Assembly (NCBI RefSeq): GCF_016623495.1
Contig: NZ_JAEHHL010000005.1
Coordinates: 1 to 64,000, forward strand
From: Thermohalobaculum xanthum
GTDB taxonomy: Bacteria > Pseudomonadota > Alphaproteobacteria > Rhodobacterales > Rhodobacteraceae
Length of the DNA: 64,000 nucleotides
Direction: 5' to 3'
Shown: one piece after another, positions 27,035 through 37,255 of the stretch
How the letters are laid out: each line of letters begins with the position of its first letter
Numbering within the stretch: the stretch's first letter is position 1
Notes under the pieces: model-generated
What the model saw: only the letters and a program-made list of their open reading frames with translations
What the model was told of the DNA's origin: nothing
Database searches by the model: none
Position numbers and translations under genes: made by a program

Positions 27035-28972
27035 TCAAATACCCTCTCCGGCGTCGAGAAAGGCGCGCGCCTCGGCCGCCGATTCGAAGATATGCGGCGA
27101 GAGCGCCCGGTCGGCCAGGGCGTGGCCCAGCTTGAGCCGCATGAAGGCCGAGCCGGAGTAACGGCTCACGCGCGCGTAGAAGCGCTCGGTCACGTCCGCG
27201 ACCATCGCGGTGTATGCCTCCGCGATGTCCTCGTCGATGCGCGCGCCATCGTAGTTGACCACCACGTCGACGCGCCGGCCGAGCGGCGCGCAGACCTCGG
27301 CCACGCGCGCGCGGATCCGTTCGATCTCGTCGAGGCTGCGCACGCGCAGCTTCTCGAAGTTCACGAAGAGCTGTCCCGTGGCGGGATCGAGGGCAATGCG
27401 GTCCGCGAGATCGAGGTGCAAGAGGTCGGTCTTCAGCCCCATCGGCTGGTCGTGGAAGATACGCGCGTCCATCGTGATGATCTCGTCGATGACCGGCTGG
27501 AAGGCCATCTGCGCGAGGATGTCGCGCTCGATGTCGACGCCCGGCGCCACCTCGGCAAGCCGCAGGCCATCCGGCGCGAGCTCGAACACGCACCGCTCGG
27601 TGACATAGAGAACCGGCTGCCCAAGCCGCGCGGCCCGAGAGCCCGAGAAGGTGATCTGTTCGACGGCCTCTCGGAACTTCTGGGCACGGCCCTCGGTCCT
27701 GATCGCCAGCTGGCCGTCCTCGATGGCGACGTCGAGCCCGCCTGCGGTGAAGGTTCCGGCAAACACCACGCGCTTGGCCGATTGCGAGATGTTGATGAAC
27801 CCGCCGGCGCCCGCGAGCTTGGGTCCGAAGCGCGAAACGTTCACGTTGCCCGTCGCGTCGGCCTCGGCCAGGCCAAGGCAGGCCATGTCGAGCCCGCCCC
27901 CGTCGTAGAAGTCGAACTGGGCGTTCTGCGCGATGATCGCGTCGGTGTTGATCGCCGCGCCGAAATCGAGGCCCGAGGCGGGCTGGCCGCCGACCACGCC
28001 GGGCTCGGCCGTCAGGGTCATGTGCTGGGTGAGTCCTTCCTCGCCCGCGACCGCGGCGACCCCCTCGGGCATGCCGATGCCGAGATTGACGACGCCGTTG
28101 ACGGGCAGCTCGAAGGCGCAGCGCCGGGCGATCACCTTGCGCGCATCAAGCGGCATCGACTTGACGGCGTTCGCCGGGGCGCGAAAGCGGCCCGAGAAGT
28201 AGTGCGAATAGGCGGTGGCATAGGTTTGCAGGTGGTTCTCGGGGCGCGCGACCACCACGGCATCGACCAGCGTGCCGGGGATCACGACGTCGCGCGGATT
28301 GAGCGTGTGCGAGGCAGCGATGCGTTCGACCTGAACGATCACGAGGCCGCCGGAATTCCTCACCGCCATCGCCTGGGCGAGGTTGTCGAGGATCAGGGCC
28401 TCGCGCTCCATCGTGACGTTGCCCGTCTCGTCGGCGGTGGTTCCGCGCAGCAGCGCCACGTCGAGCTTCTGGCGACGATAGAAGAGCCAGTCATCGCCGC
28501 CGATCCTGATCAGTTCCACCACGACGTCGCGCGACTGCTCGTTTATCCGGCCGCCGCCGAGGCGCGGATCGACGAACGTCTCGAGTCCGATCTTGGAAAT
28601 CGCGCCGGGTCGGCCCGCGGCGATCTCGCGATAGAGCTGGCTGATCACGCCCTGCGGCAGGTTCCAGCCCTGGATCTTGCCTTCGATCGCGAGCTTCCCG
28701 ATCTTCGGGATCAACCCCCAGTGGCCGCCAATCACCCGAGCCAGAAGGCCGTCATGCCCGAGGCGGTTGAGCCCGCGCGTCTTGCCGTCGCCCTGGCCGG
28801 CAGCGAACAGGAGCCCCAGGCCCCGCGGCTCGCCCGTCTCGACGAAGCGCGCCTCGATCGCGGCGAGGAGTTCGTCTGGCACGCCGATGCCGACAAAGCC
28901 GGAAGTCGTGAGCCAGTCGCCGTCGCGCACGAGGCGGGCGGCCTCCGAGGCCGAGACGATCTTGTTTCGCAT
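27035..28972 (-). CDS. acyl-CoA:carboxylate CoA-transferase (propionate/acetate type)
   Basis: A 645-residue family I CoA-transferase with fused alpha and beta halves, as in propionate CoA-transferase and YdiF. The alpha half starts NKIVSASEAARLVRDGDWL with GFVGIGVPDELL. The beta half carries NLGIGMPEGV and TAEPGVVGGQP, whose Glu is the expected CoA-thioester nucleophile. About 120 residues after the usual C-terminus form an extension (SLDEIERIRARVAEVCAPLG, VVVNYDG, YSGSAFMRLKLG). It likely activates short-chain acids using acetyl-CoA or another acyl-CoA; the exact substrate is not clear. It is divergent from the liv operon, with 216 bases between. Confidence 0.85.
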   Translation of the reverse strand: MRNKIVSASEAARLVRDGDWLTTSGFVGIGVPDELLAAIEARFVETGEPRGLGLLFAAGQGDGKTRGLNRLGHDGLLARVIGGHWGLIPKIGKLAIEGKIQGWNLPQGVISQLYREIAAGRPGAISKIGLETFVDPRLGGGRINEQSRDVVVELIRIGGDDWLFYRRQKLDVALLRGTTADETGNVTMEREALILDNLAQAMAVRNSGGLVIVQVERIAASHTLNPRDVVIPGTLVDAVVVARPENHLQTYATAYSHYFSGRFRAPANAVKSMPLDARKVIARRCAFELPVNGVVNLGIGMPEGVAAVAGEEGLTQHMTLTAEPGVVGGQPASGLDFGAAINTDAIIAQNAQFDFYDGGGLDMACLGLAEADATGNVNVSRFGPKLAGAGGFINISQSAKRVVFAGTFTAGGLDVAIEDGQLAIRTEGRAQKFREAVEQITFSGSRAARLGQPVLYVTERCVFELAPDGLRLAEVAPGVDIERDILAQMAFQPVIDEIITMDARIFHDQPMGLKTDLLHLDLADRIALDPATGQLFVNFEKLRVRSLDEIERIRARVAEVCAPLGRRVDVVVNYDGARIDEDIAEAYTAMVADVTERFYARVSRYSGSAFMRLKLGHALADRALSPHIFESAAEARAFLDAGEGI

Positions 28973-29188
28973 CTGTCAGACCCGCTGGTTGAGGCACATT
29001 CCCGACCATGCCCCGATGCCGTGTGGACGGGCAAGACGCTCGGTTCGAGCGGTCCGGCCGCGCGCCTCTTACGGGGGCTTGTAAGTTCCATGCAGTTGGA
29101 TTTAGCTGCGAGGCATGCGGTGGTTGGGGGAGCCACCGGGCGGCATCGGTTCCGCGCAAGTCGCGGCGGATGCGTGAGAGGGGTCCGG

Positions 29189-30123
29189 ATGGAATACTTC
29201 GTTCAGCAGCTCATCAACGGCGTGACGCTGGGTTCGATCTACGGGCTGATCGCCATCGGCTACACGATGGTCTACGGCATCGTCGGGATGATCAACTTCG
29301 CCCATGGCGATATCTTCATGGTCGGCGCCTTCGTATCGCTGATCGCCATCACCGCGCTCGGACTCACCGCCTCGACCGGCCTTGGGCTGACGATCATCGC
29401 GCTGATCCTGGTCCTGATCTTCGCGATGCTGATCGCGTCGGTCTATGGCTGGACGGTCGAGCGCATCGCCTACCGCCCGCTGCGCGGATCGTTCCGCCTC
29501 GCGCCACTGATCACCGCGATCGGCATGTCGATCGTGCTCCAGAACTACGTGCAGATCGCCCAGGGCGCGCGCGTCAAGCCGCTCCAGCCGATCATCCAGG
29601 ACGGATACACGATCATGCGGCGCGTCGACGAGCAGGGCGAGTTCGTCGTGCAGATCTCGAACATGCAGATCTTCATCATCCTGCTGACCACGGCGCTGAT
29701 GGTCACCTTCTCGATGATCATCGCCAAGACGCCGCTCGGACGTGCGCAGCGCGCCTGCGAGCAGGACCGCAAGATGGCGGCACTGTCGGGCATCAATGTC
29801 GATCGCACGATCTCGCTGACCTTCGTCATGGGTGCCGCTCTCGCCGCCGTCGCGGGCCTGATGTTCCTGCTCTATTACGGCGTGATCGACTTCTTCATCG
29901 GCTTCGTCGCCGGCGTGAAGGCCTTCACCGCCGCGGTGCTGGGCGGCATCGGCTCGTTGCCGGGCGCGATGCTCGGCGGCCTCGTGATCGGCCTGATCGA
30001 GACCTTCTGGTCGGCCTATTTCTCGATCGAGTACAAGGACGTGGCCGCCTTCGCGATGCTGGCGCTGGTGCTGATCTTCCTGCCGCAGGGTCTGCTGGGC
30101 AAACCCGAGGTCGAGAAGGTCTG

Positions 30124-30124
<1 letters not shown>
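29189..30124 (+). CDS. livH: branched-chain amino acid ABC transporter permease LivH
   Basis: A 311-residue inner-membrane permease with the LivH pattern: MEYFVQQLINGVTLGSIYGL at the start, AIGYTMVYGIVGMINFAHGD in the next block, and LGGIGSLPGAMLGGLVIGL near the end. It has about eight hydrophobic segments. The open frame extends far upstream over the antisense of the CoA-transferase gene, but ATG 29189 gives the family N-terminus. It forms the transmembrane dimer with LivM. Confidence 0.95.
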
Positions 30125-31437
<1,313 letters not shown>

Positions 31438-31438
31438 G

Positions 31439-32311
31439 ATGGCTGGTGACGCCCTGCTCGAGGTCGAGCGCCTGACCATGCGCTTCGGTGGCCTGACGGC
31501 CGTCGACGACCTGTCGTTCACCGCGCGACGCGGCGAGATCACCGCCCTGATCGGCCCGAACGGCGCGGGCAAGACCACCGTCTTCAACTGTATCACCGGC
31601 TTCTACAAGCCGACTGTCGGGCGCATTACCATGCACCACGACAACGGGGAGCGTTTCCTGCTCGAGCGGCTGCCCGACTTCCAGATCCCGCGCACCGCGA
31701 AGGTTGCGCGCACCTTCCAGAACATCCGTCTGTTCGGTGGGATGACCGTGCTCGAGAACCTGATGGTCGCGCAGCACAATCCCCTGATGCGGGCCTCGGG
31801 CTACACCTTCGGCGGCGTGCTGGGGATCGGCGGCTACCGGCATGCCGAGCGCGAGGCGGTCGAGCTTGCGAAGTACTGGCTCGAGCAGACCGGCCTGCTG
31901 GCGCGCGCCGACGATGCGGCCGGGGATCTGCCCTATGGCGACCAGCGACGGCTCGAGATCGCGCGGGCCATGTGCACGGGCCCGCGGCTGCTGTGTCTCG
32001 ACGAGCCCGCAGCCGGCCTCAATCCCCGCGAGTCGGACGAGCTCAATCGCCTGCTCCTGTTCATCCGCAAGGAGCGGGGCGTGGGCATCCTGCTGATCGA
32101 GCATGACATGAGCGTCGTGATGGGTATCTCGGACCACATCGTGGTGCTCGACTACGGCGCAAAGATCGCCGACGCGGCGCCCGAGGAGATCCGAAACGAT
32201 CCCAAGGTCATTGCCGCCTATCTCGGCGTCGAGGACGAGGAGGTCGAGGAGGTCGAGCACGAGATCGAGGAAACCGCGGCTGCGGTGAGTGGCGAGGAGG
32301 GATCGCAATGA
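31439..32311 (+). CDS. livG: branched-chain amino acid ABC transporter ATPase LivG
   Basis: A 290-residue ABC ATPase. Walker A GPNGAGKT is at residues 39-46. The signature region reads LPYGDQRRLEIARAM, the LivG version of the ABC signature, and Walker B is LLCLDEPAAGL. The protein ends with an unusually acidic tail of about 25 residues rich in Glu and Val (EDEEVEEVEHEIEE) beyond the normal end of LivG. The start follows the livM stop by one base and the stop overlaps livF (ATGA). Confidence 0.95.
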   Translation: MAGDALLEVERLTMRFGGLTAVDDLSFTARRGEITALIGPNGAGKTTVFNCITGFYKPTVGRITMHHDNGERFLLERLPDFQIPRTAKVARTFQNIRLFGGMTVLENLMVAQHNPLMRASGYTFGGVLGIGGYRHAEREAVELAKYWLEQTGLLARADDAAGDLPYGDQRRLEIARAMCTGPRLLCLDEPAAGLNPRESDELNRLLLFIRKERGVGILLIEHDMSVVMGISDHIVVLDYGAKIADAAPEEIRNDPKVIAAYLGVEDEEVEEVEHEIEETAAAVSGEEGSQ

Positions 32312-33036
32312 GCGCGCACCCGCTGCTCGCCGTCTCGGAGGTCGAGACGTTCTATGGCCGCATCCAGGCGCTGCGCGGCGTCTCGCTCGACGTGCATCAG
32401 GGCGAGATCGTCACGCTGATTGGCGCGAACGGCGCGGGCAAGTCGACCCTCATGATGACCATCTGCGGCTCGCCCCAGGCCCGCTCGGGCCGCGTCCTCT
32501 ATGACGGGCAGGACATCACGACGTTCCCGACCCACCAGATCATGCATATGGGCATCGCCCAGTCGCCCGAGGGCCGGCGCATCTTCGGCCGCATGACGGT
32601 GATGGAGAACCTGATGATCGGCGCCTCGGTCGCCGATCAGAAGTTCTTCGACGAGGATCTCGAGCGCGCCTTTGCGCTGTTCCCGCGCCTCAAGGACCGG
32701 CGCGACCAGCGCGGCGGCACGCTGTCGGGCGGCGAGCAGCAGATGCTGGCAATCGCCCGCGCGCTGATGGCACGCCCGCGGCTCCTGCTGCTCGACGAGC
32801 CGTCGCTCGGGCTGGCGCCGCTGGTGGTCAAGCAGATCTTCGGTGCCATCGGCGAGCTCAATCGCGCCGACGGCCTCACCGTGTTCCTGGTCGAGCAGAA
32901 CGCCTATCACGCGCTCAAGCTGGCGCACCGGGGCTATGTGATGGTGAACGGCCAGATCACCATGAGCGGCACCGGTACTGAACTGCTGGCACGCGACGAG
33001 ATCCGGGCGGCCTATCTGGAAGGGGGCGCGCACTGA
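32308..33036 (+). CDS. livF: branched-chain amino acid ABC transporter ATPase LivF
   Basis: A 242-residue ABC ATPase with Walker A GANGAGKS at residues 39-46, the signature LSGGEQQMLAIARALM, Walker B LLLLDEPSLGLAP and the switch region VEQNAYHAL. It pairs with LivG to power uptake. It is translationally coupled to livG and followed immediately by a small membrane protein gene. Confidence 0.96.
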   Translation: MSAHPLLAVSEVETFYGRIQALRGVSLDVHQGEIVTLIGANGAGKSTLMMTICGSPQARSGRVLYDGQDITTFPTHQIMHMGIAQSPEGRRIFGRMTVMENLMIGASVADQKFFDEDLERAFALFPRLKDRRDQRGGTLSGGEQQMLAIARALMARPRLLLLDEPSLGLAPLVVKQIFGAIGELNRADGLTVFLVEQNAYHALKLAHRGYVMVNGQITMSGTGTELLARDEIRAAYLEGGAH

Positions 33037-33037
33037 C

Positions 33038-33379
33038 ATGGGCGTGATCTGGGAGACCGATTTCGTCACCTTCTTCTTCGTCACGCTGGTGATCGGCGGG
33101 GGCGCGGCCTTCATGTCCGGCCGGGCACTCGCCTCGACATGGCAGCCGATCTGGCGCCTGATCTTCTACATGGTGCTGCTGGCGGCCGCGATCAGGTTCT
33201 TCCACTTCGCGCTCTTCAGCGGGACGCTTCTGTCGGTACATTACTATCTGGTCGACGCGGCCTCGGTGATTGCGCTTGCGCTGCTCGGATATCGGCTCAA
33301 ACGTGTGAACCAGATGGTGACGCAATACGAGTGGCTCTACGAGCGCGCCGGCCCATTCGGGTGGCGTGAGCGGGGCTGA
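33038..33379 (+). CDS. DUF6867-type small membrane protein in the liv operon
   Basis: A 113-residue protein with three hydrophobic segments (about residues 9-29, 39-59 and 66-85) and a basic C-terminus (YRLKRVNQMVTQYEWLYERAG). It begins one base after the livF stop, inside the transport operon and before the binding-protein gene. I recall this family from alphaproteobacterial liv operons under the label DUF6867, but no function is known. It may assist assembly or regulation of the transporter; that is inference. Confidence 0.8.
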   Translation: MGVIWETDFVTFFFVTLVIGGGAAFMSGRALASTWQPIWRLIFYMVLLAAAIRFFHFALFSGTLLSVHYYLVDAASVIALALLGYRLKRVNQMVTQYEWLYERAGPFGWRERG

Positions 33380-33462
33380 TGGCGCAAGAAGGTTGACAAC
33401 TGGGAACGCCGCTGCGGCAGCGTGCCGACACGGCGCTTCGTAAAAAGGGGAGACGATCCGAA

Positions 33463-34563
33463 ATGAAGAAGTTCCTTTTGATGGGGACCGCGCTCTCGCT
33501 CGGTCTGATGGTCGGGCAGGGCGTCGCGCTGGCCGACATCCAGATCGCGACTGCGGGCCCGATGACGGGGCAGTATGCGAGCTTCGGTGCCCAGATGAAG
33601 GCCGGTGCCGAGCAGGCGGTCGCGGATATCAACGCCGCCGGCGGTGTGAACGGCGAGCAGCTGGTCCTGAGCATCGGCGACGATGCCTGCGACCCGAAGC
33701 AGGCCGTGGCGGTCGCGAACCAGATGGTGTCGAAGGGCGTCGTCTTCATGGCCGGGCACTTCTGCTCGGGCTCGTCGATCCCGGCGTCGCAGGTCTACGA
33801 GGAGGAAGGGATCATCCAGATCTCGCCCGCCTCGACCAACCCCAAGTTCACCGATGAAGGTGGTCCGAACGTGTTCCGTGTCTGCGGCCGCGACGACCAG
33901 CAGGGCCAGGTCGCCGGGGCGCTTCTCGCCGAGGAGTTCGCCGGCAAGCGGGTCGCGATCCTTCACGACAAGACCGCCTACGGCAAGGGGCTCGCGGACC
34001 AGACCCTCGCATCCTACGAAGCCCTGGGCGGCAAGCCCGCGATGTACGAGGCGATCACGGCCGGCGAGAAGGACTACACCGCGCTGGTCTCGAAGCTGAA
34101 GCAGGAGAACATCGACGTCGTTTACCTGGGCGGCTACCACACCGAGGCCGGTCTGATCGTGCGCCAGATGCGCGATCAGGGCATGAGCACGCAGCTGATC
34201 TCGGGCGACGCCCTCGTGACCAACGAGTACTGGTCGATCACCGGTGACGCCGGCCAGGGGACGCTGATGTCCTTCTCGCCCGATCCGCGCAAGAACCCCG
34301 AGGCGGCGGAAGTGGTGCAGAAGTTCAAGGACCAGGGCATCGAGCCCGAGGGCTATGTGCTCTACACCTATGCCGCGATCCAGGCATGGGCGCAGGCGGC
34401 CGCCGCGGCGGGCGCCACCGACATGGAGGCCGTTGCGGCGGCGCTGCACTCGGGCGAGTTCGACACCGTGCTGGGTAGTCTCTCCTTCGACGACAAGGGC
34501 GACGTCACCCTGCCGGGCTATGTCTGGTACGAGTGGAAGGACGGCAGCTACGACTACCGCTGA
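33463..34563 (+). CDS. livK: branched-chain amino acid ABC transporter substrate-binding protein
   Basis: A 366-residue periplasmic binding protein of the Leu/Ile/Val family. The signal peptide runs MKKFLLMGTALSLGLMVGQG and ends at VALA, before DIQIATAGPMTGQYASFG. Further family blocks are GVNGEQLVLSIGDDACDPKQ and FMAGHFCSGSSIPASQVYEE. It has a strong ribosome binding site (AAAAGGGGAGACG). A TTGACA at 33393 could belong to a private promoter, but no convincing -10 element follows. The gene ends at a strong terminator and closes the liv operon. Confidence 0.94.
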   Translation: MKKFLLMGTALSLGLMVGQGVALADIQIATAGPMTGQYASFGAQMKAGAEQAVADINAAGGVNGEQLVLSIGDDACDPKQAVAVANQMVSKGVVFMAGHFCSGSSIPASQVYEEEGIIQISPASTNPKFTDEGGPNVFRVCGRDDQQGQVAGALLAEEFAGKRVAILHDKTAYGKGLADQTLASYEALGGKPAMYEAITAGEKDYTALVSKLKQENIDVVYLGGYHTEAGLIVRQMRDQGMSTQLISGDALVTNEYWSITGDAGQGTLMSFSPDPRKNPEAAEVVQKFKDQGIEPEGYVLYTYAAIQAWAQAAAAAGATDMEAVAAALHSGEFDTVLGSLSFDDKGDVTLPGYVWYEWKDGSYDYR

Positions 34564-34581
34564 TCGTTCATCCGACTGAAC

Positions 34582-34615
34582 GGGCTGCGCGCGGGACCGC
34601 GCGCAGCCCTTTTTT
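34582..34615 (+). terminator. strong intrinsic terminator of the liv operon
   Basis: A perfect 12-bp stem (GGGCTGCGCGCG / CGCGCGCAGCCC) with a 4-base loop, followed by TTTTTT at 34610-34615. It lies 18 bases after the livK stop. Confidence 0.92.
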
Positions 34616-34635
34616 CGACCGGGAGGGCCGCTGCC

Positions 34636-35556
34636 ATGACCGATATCGAGCACATGAGCGCCCATGACGCCGCCGAGGATCCGCGCAACGCGAAGCTCCT
34701 CATCCACGTCAATGGTCGTCTCGTGCCACGCGCCGAGGCGATGGTCTCGGTTTATGACAGCGGGTTCATGCTGGGCGACGGCGTCTGGGAAGGACTGCGC
34801 CTGCACCACGGGCGCTGGGCATTCCGCGACGCCCATCTCGACCGGCTTTTCGAGGCGGCCAGGGCGATCGACCTCGACATCGTCCGCACGCGCGAGGACC
34901 TCGCCGCGGCGCTCGACGAGATCGCGGAAGCGAACGGCATGACTGACGACGCGCATGCGCGGCTGATGGTGACCCGCGGGGTCAAGGCGCGACCCTTCCA
35001 GCATCCCGGGCTGTCCCGTTCGGGCCCCACGATCGTGATCATCGCCGAGCACAGCCGTCCGACACTGCCCCGCGGGATCCGGTTGATGACCGTGCCCCAG
35101 CATCGCGGCTTGCCGCTGACGCAGGACCCCAAGCTCAATTCGCATTCCAAGCTGAACTGCATCCTCGCCTGCATCCACGCCGAGAAAGCGGGCGCCGACG
35201 AGGCCCTGATGCTTGACCCCTTCGGCTTCGTGAACACCACGAATTCCTGCAACTTCTTCATCGTCCGCCGCGGCGAGGTCTGGACCTCGACCGGCGACTA
35301 CTGCCTCAACGGCATTACCCGCGGCCACGTGATCGAGCTTTGCCGCGAGAACGGCATCCCGGTCTTCGAGCGCAACTTCTCGCTGGTCGAGACCTACTCC
35401 GCCGAGGAGGCCTTCCTCACCGGCACATTCGGCGCGCAAACCCCTGTCGCCGAGATCGACGGCCGGCGCATCGGCGATGGCGGGCTGGGCCCCGTGACGG
35501 CGCGCATCCGCGCGCTCTATGCCGACCTCGTGGCCCGCGACGTCAGAGCCGCCTGA
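34636..35556 (+). CDS. class IV aminotransferase (branched-chain / D-amino acid type)
   Basis: A 306-residue PLP enzyme of fold type IV. The Schiff-base lysine is Lys172 in NSHSKLNCI, preceded by SVYDSGFMLGDGVWEGLRL near residues 38-56, and followed by the cofactor-binding region ADEALMLDPFGFVNTTNSCN. It transfers amino groups between a branched-chain or D-amino acid and a 2-oxoacid. Placement directly behind the liv operon suggests a role in branched-chain amino acid catabolism, but D-amino acid transaminase activity cannot be excluded. The liv terminator and a short gap mean it is probably expressed separately. Confidence 0.9.
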   Translation: MTDIEHMSAHDAAEDPRNAKLLIHVNGRLVPRAEAMVSVYDSGFMLGDGVWEGLRLHHGRWAFRDAHLDRLFEAARAIDLDIVRTREDLAAALDEIAEANGMTDDAHARLMVTRGVKARPFQHPGLSRSGPTIVIIAEHSRPTLPRGIRLMTVPQHRGLPLTQDPKLNSHSKLNCILACIHAEKAGADEALMLDPFGFVNTTNSCNFFIVRRGEVWTSTGDYCLNGITRGHVIELCRENGIPVFERNFSLVETYSAEEAFLTGTFGAQTPVAEIDGRRIGDGGLGPVTARIRALYADLVARDVRAA

Positions 35557-35562
35557 GCGGGT

Positions 35563-35952
35563 TCAGGGCAGCGGGCGCGGCTTGCCGCCGTCGTCGATCG
35601 CGACGAAGGTGAAGACGGCCTCGGTCACCTTCACATGCTCGGCCGCCGGCATGCGGGTGATCCAGACCTCGACCTCGATCCGCATGGATGTTCGTCCCTC
35701 GGCCTCGATGCGGCTGTGGATCGACACCACGTCGCCGACCCATACGGGCCGATGGAACGTCATGCGCTCGACCGCCACGGTTGCCACGCGTCCGCGTGCG
35801 CGGCGTCGTGCCAGAACGCTGGCGCCAAGGTCCATCTGGGCCATGAGCCACCCGCCGAAGATGTCGCCATTGGCGTTGGTGTCGGCCGGCATGGCGATGG
35901 TCTGGAGCGTGACCTCGCCCTGCGGTGCCGAGCCGGTCGTCGTCTCGGTCAT
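35563..35952 (-). CDS. YciA-like acyl-CoA thioesterase
   Basis: A 129-residue hot-dog thioesterase. The conserved segment ADTNANGDIFGGWLMAQMDL sits at about residues 25-44 and is followed by RMTFHRPVWVGDVVSIHSRI. The family hydrolyses short- and medium-chain acyl-CoAs in the cytoplasm. ATG 35952 overlaps the stop codon of the upstream flavoprotein gene by 4 bases, so the pair is coupled. It converges on the aminotransferase gene with only 6 bases between the stop codons. Confidence 0.9.
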   Translation of the reverse strand: MTETTTGSAPQGEVTLQTIAMPADTNANGDIFGGWLMAQMDLGASVLARRRARGRVATVAVERMTFHRPVWVGDVVSIHSRIEAEGRTSMRIEVEVWITRMPAAEHVKVTEAVFTFVAIDDGGKPRPLP

Positions 35953-37229
35953 TCGGGCTCCTTTCGCGCAATGGGACGAGACTGGCCCACCCCGGCTGCA
36001 GCATGCAAGCCGGCGCTTTCGGTGCACCATTTCGCGGCGGCACGTCCTGCATGAAACCCCGTGGCAAGCGATGCGGTCAGAAGGTAGCCGCCGGTCGGGG
36101 CTTCCCAGTCGAGCATCTCGCCCGCGGCAAACACGCCGGGCAGGCGCTTGAGCATCAGGCCCTCGTCAAGGTCGCTCCAGCAGATCCCGCCCGCCGAGGA
36201 AATCGCCTCGGCCAGCGGGCGCGATCGTAAGACCGGAACCGGCAGCGACTTGATCGCGCCTGCAATCGAAACCGGGTCGCCCAGTGCGTCCGGGGCCAAC
36301 TCGCGCAACAGTCCCGCACGCACCCCAGCGATCCCGGCGGCCTTGCGCAGGTGGTTCGCGAGCGAGGCCCGACCCCGCGGTTTCGACAAACGCCGGATCA
36401 GCGTGTCGCGGGTCACGTCAGGGGCGAGGTCGAGGAGGAGTTCGGCCTCGCCCTGTCCGAGCGCATCGCGAAGTGCGGCGGACACGGCATAGACGAGGCT
36501 GCCCTCGATGCCCTGCCGGGTGACCACCAACTCACCCCGCGCCTGTCGCGTACCAACGCGAAGCGCGACATTCTTCACCGGCGCCCCGGCGTGCTGCGCG
36601 GCGAAATGCGCTGACCATGCAACATCGAAGCCCATGTTCGCGGGCCGGAAGGGGCGCACGCCCACGCCTCGTGCCTCCAGCCATGGCACCCAGGCGGCGT
36701 CCGAGCCGAGCCGGGGCCAGGATGCGCCCCCCAGCGCCAGAACCGCGACCTGCGCGCGGACCCGTCGTGGCCCGTGCGCCGTCTCGAAGACCAGTGCCTC
36801 CCCGTTCCAGCCCTGCCAGCGCCAGCGGGTCCGGAACTCGACGCCACTCAGCCGCTGCAGCCAGCGCCGAAGAAGGGGCGAGCCCTTCATGGCCGTCGGA
36901 AAGACGCGGCCCGACGAGCCGGTAAAGATCTCCTCGCCCAGCCCGCGCGCCCAATCCATCGCCGCGCGGGGCCCGAATGCGGCGAGCATGGGCGCGAGCC
37001 GGGCCCCATCGTCGCCGAATGCCGCGAGAAACGCCTCGGCGCTTTCGTCCTTCGTCAGGTTGAGGCCGGACTTCCCGGCCATCAGGAACTTGCGGGCGAC
37101 GCTCGGCTTGGCTTCGAAAACCACCGGGCGCAGCCCCGCTGAAAGGAGCGCCTCGGCCGCCGCGAGGCCCGCCGGCCCCGCACCGATGACCGCGGCTGTG
37201 ACAGGCTCGACGGGGCAGGGTTCTTCCAT
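35949..37229 (-). CDS. TIGR03862-type FAD-dependent flavoprotein
   Basis: A 426-residue NAD(P)/FAD oxidoreductase of the HI0933/BaiN-like group. The dinucleotide motif GAGPAGLAAAEALLSAG is near residue 16, followed by KFLMAGKSGLNLTKDE, ALGGASWPRLGSD and the C-terminal GVFAAGEMLDWEAPTGGYLL, which completes FAD binding. The reaction of this family is unknown. ATG 37229 is preferred because it precedes the Rossmann fold directly. It is coupled to the thioesterase gene and follows the amidoligase gene on the same strand. Confidence 0.9.
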   Translation of the reverse strand: MEEPCPVEPVTAAVIGAGPAGLAAAEALLSAGLRPVVFEAKPSVARKFLMAGKSGLNLTKDESAEAFLAAFGDDGARLAPMLAAFGPRAAMDWARGLGEEIFTGSSGRVFPTAMKGSPLLRRWLQRLSGVEFRTRWRWQGWNGEALVFETAHGPRRVRAQVAVLALGGASWPRLGSDAAWVPWLEARGVGVRPFRPANMGFDVAWSAHFAAQHAGAPVKNVALRVGTRQARGELVVTRQGIEGSLVYAVSAALRDALGQGEAELLLDLAPDVTRDTLIRRLSKPRGRASLANHLRKAAGIAGVRAGLLRELAPDALGDPVSIAGAIKSLPVPVLRSRPLAEAISSAGGICWSDLDEGLMLKRLPGVFAAGEMLDWEAPTGGYLLTASLATGFHAGRAAAKWCTESAGLHAAAGVGQSRPIARKEPE

Positions 37230-37255
37230 CGCCGGCGGTCGCGATCCGACTGGAC

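Noticed and set aside
27092-29188. Open frame extending livH far upstream, opposite the CoA-transferase gene
   Set aside because: livH has a clear family N-terminus at 29189; the upstream part is the complement of a real gene.
33393-33398. TTGACA before livK as a sigma-70 promoter
   Set aside because: No -10 element at 16-18 bases; it may be chance. Noted in the livK entry only.
33337-35439. Minus-strand open frame opposite livK and the aminotransferase gene
   Set aside because: Crosses the strong liv terminator and has no protein family features.
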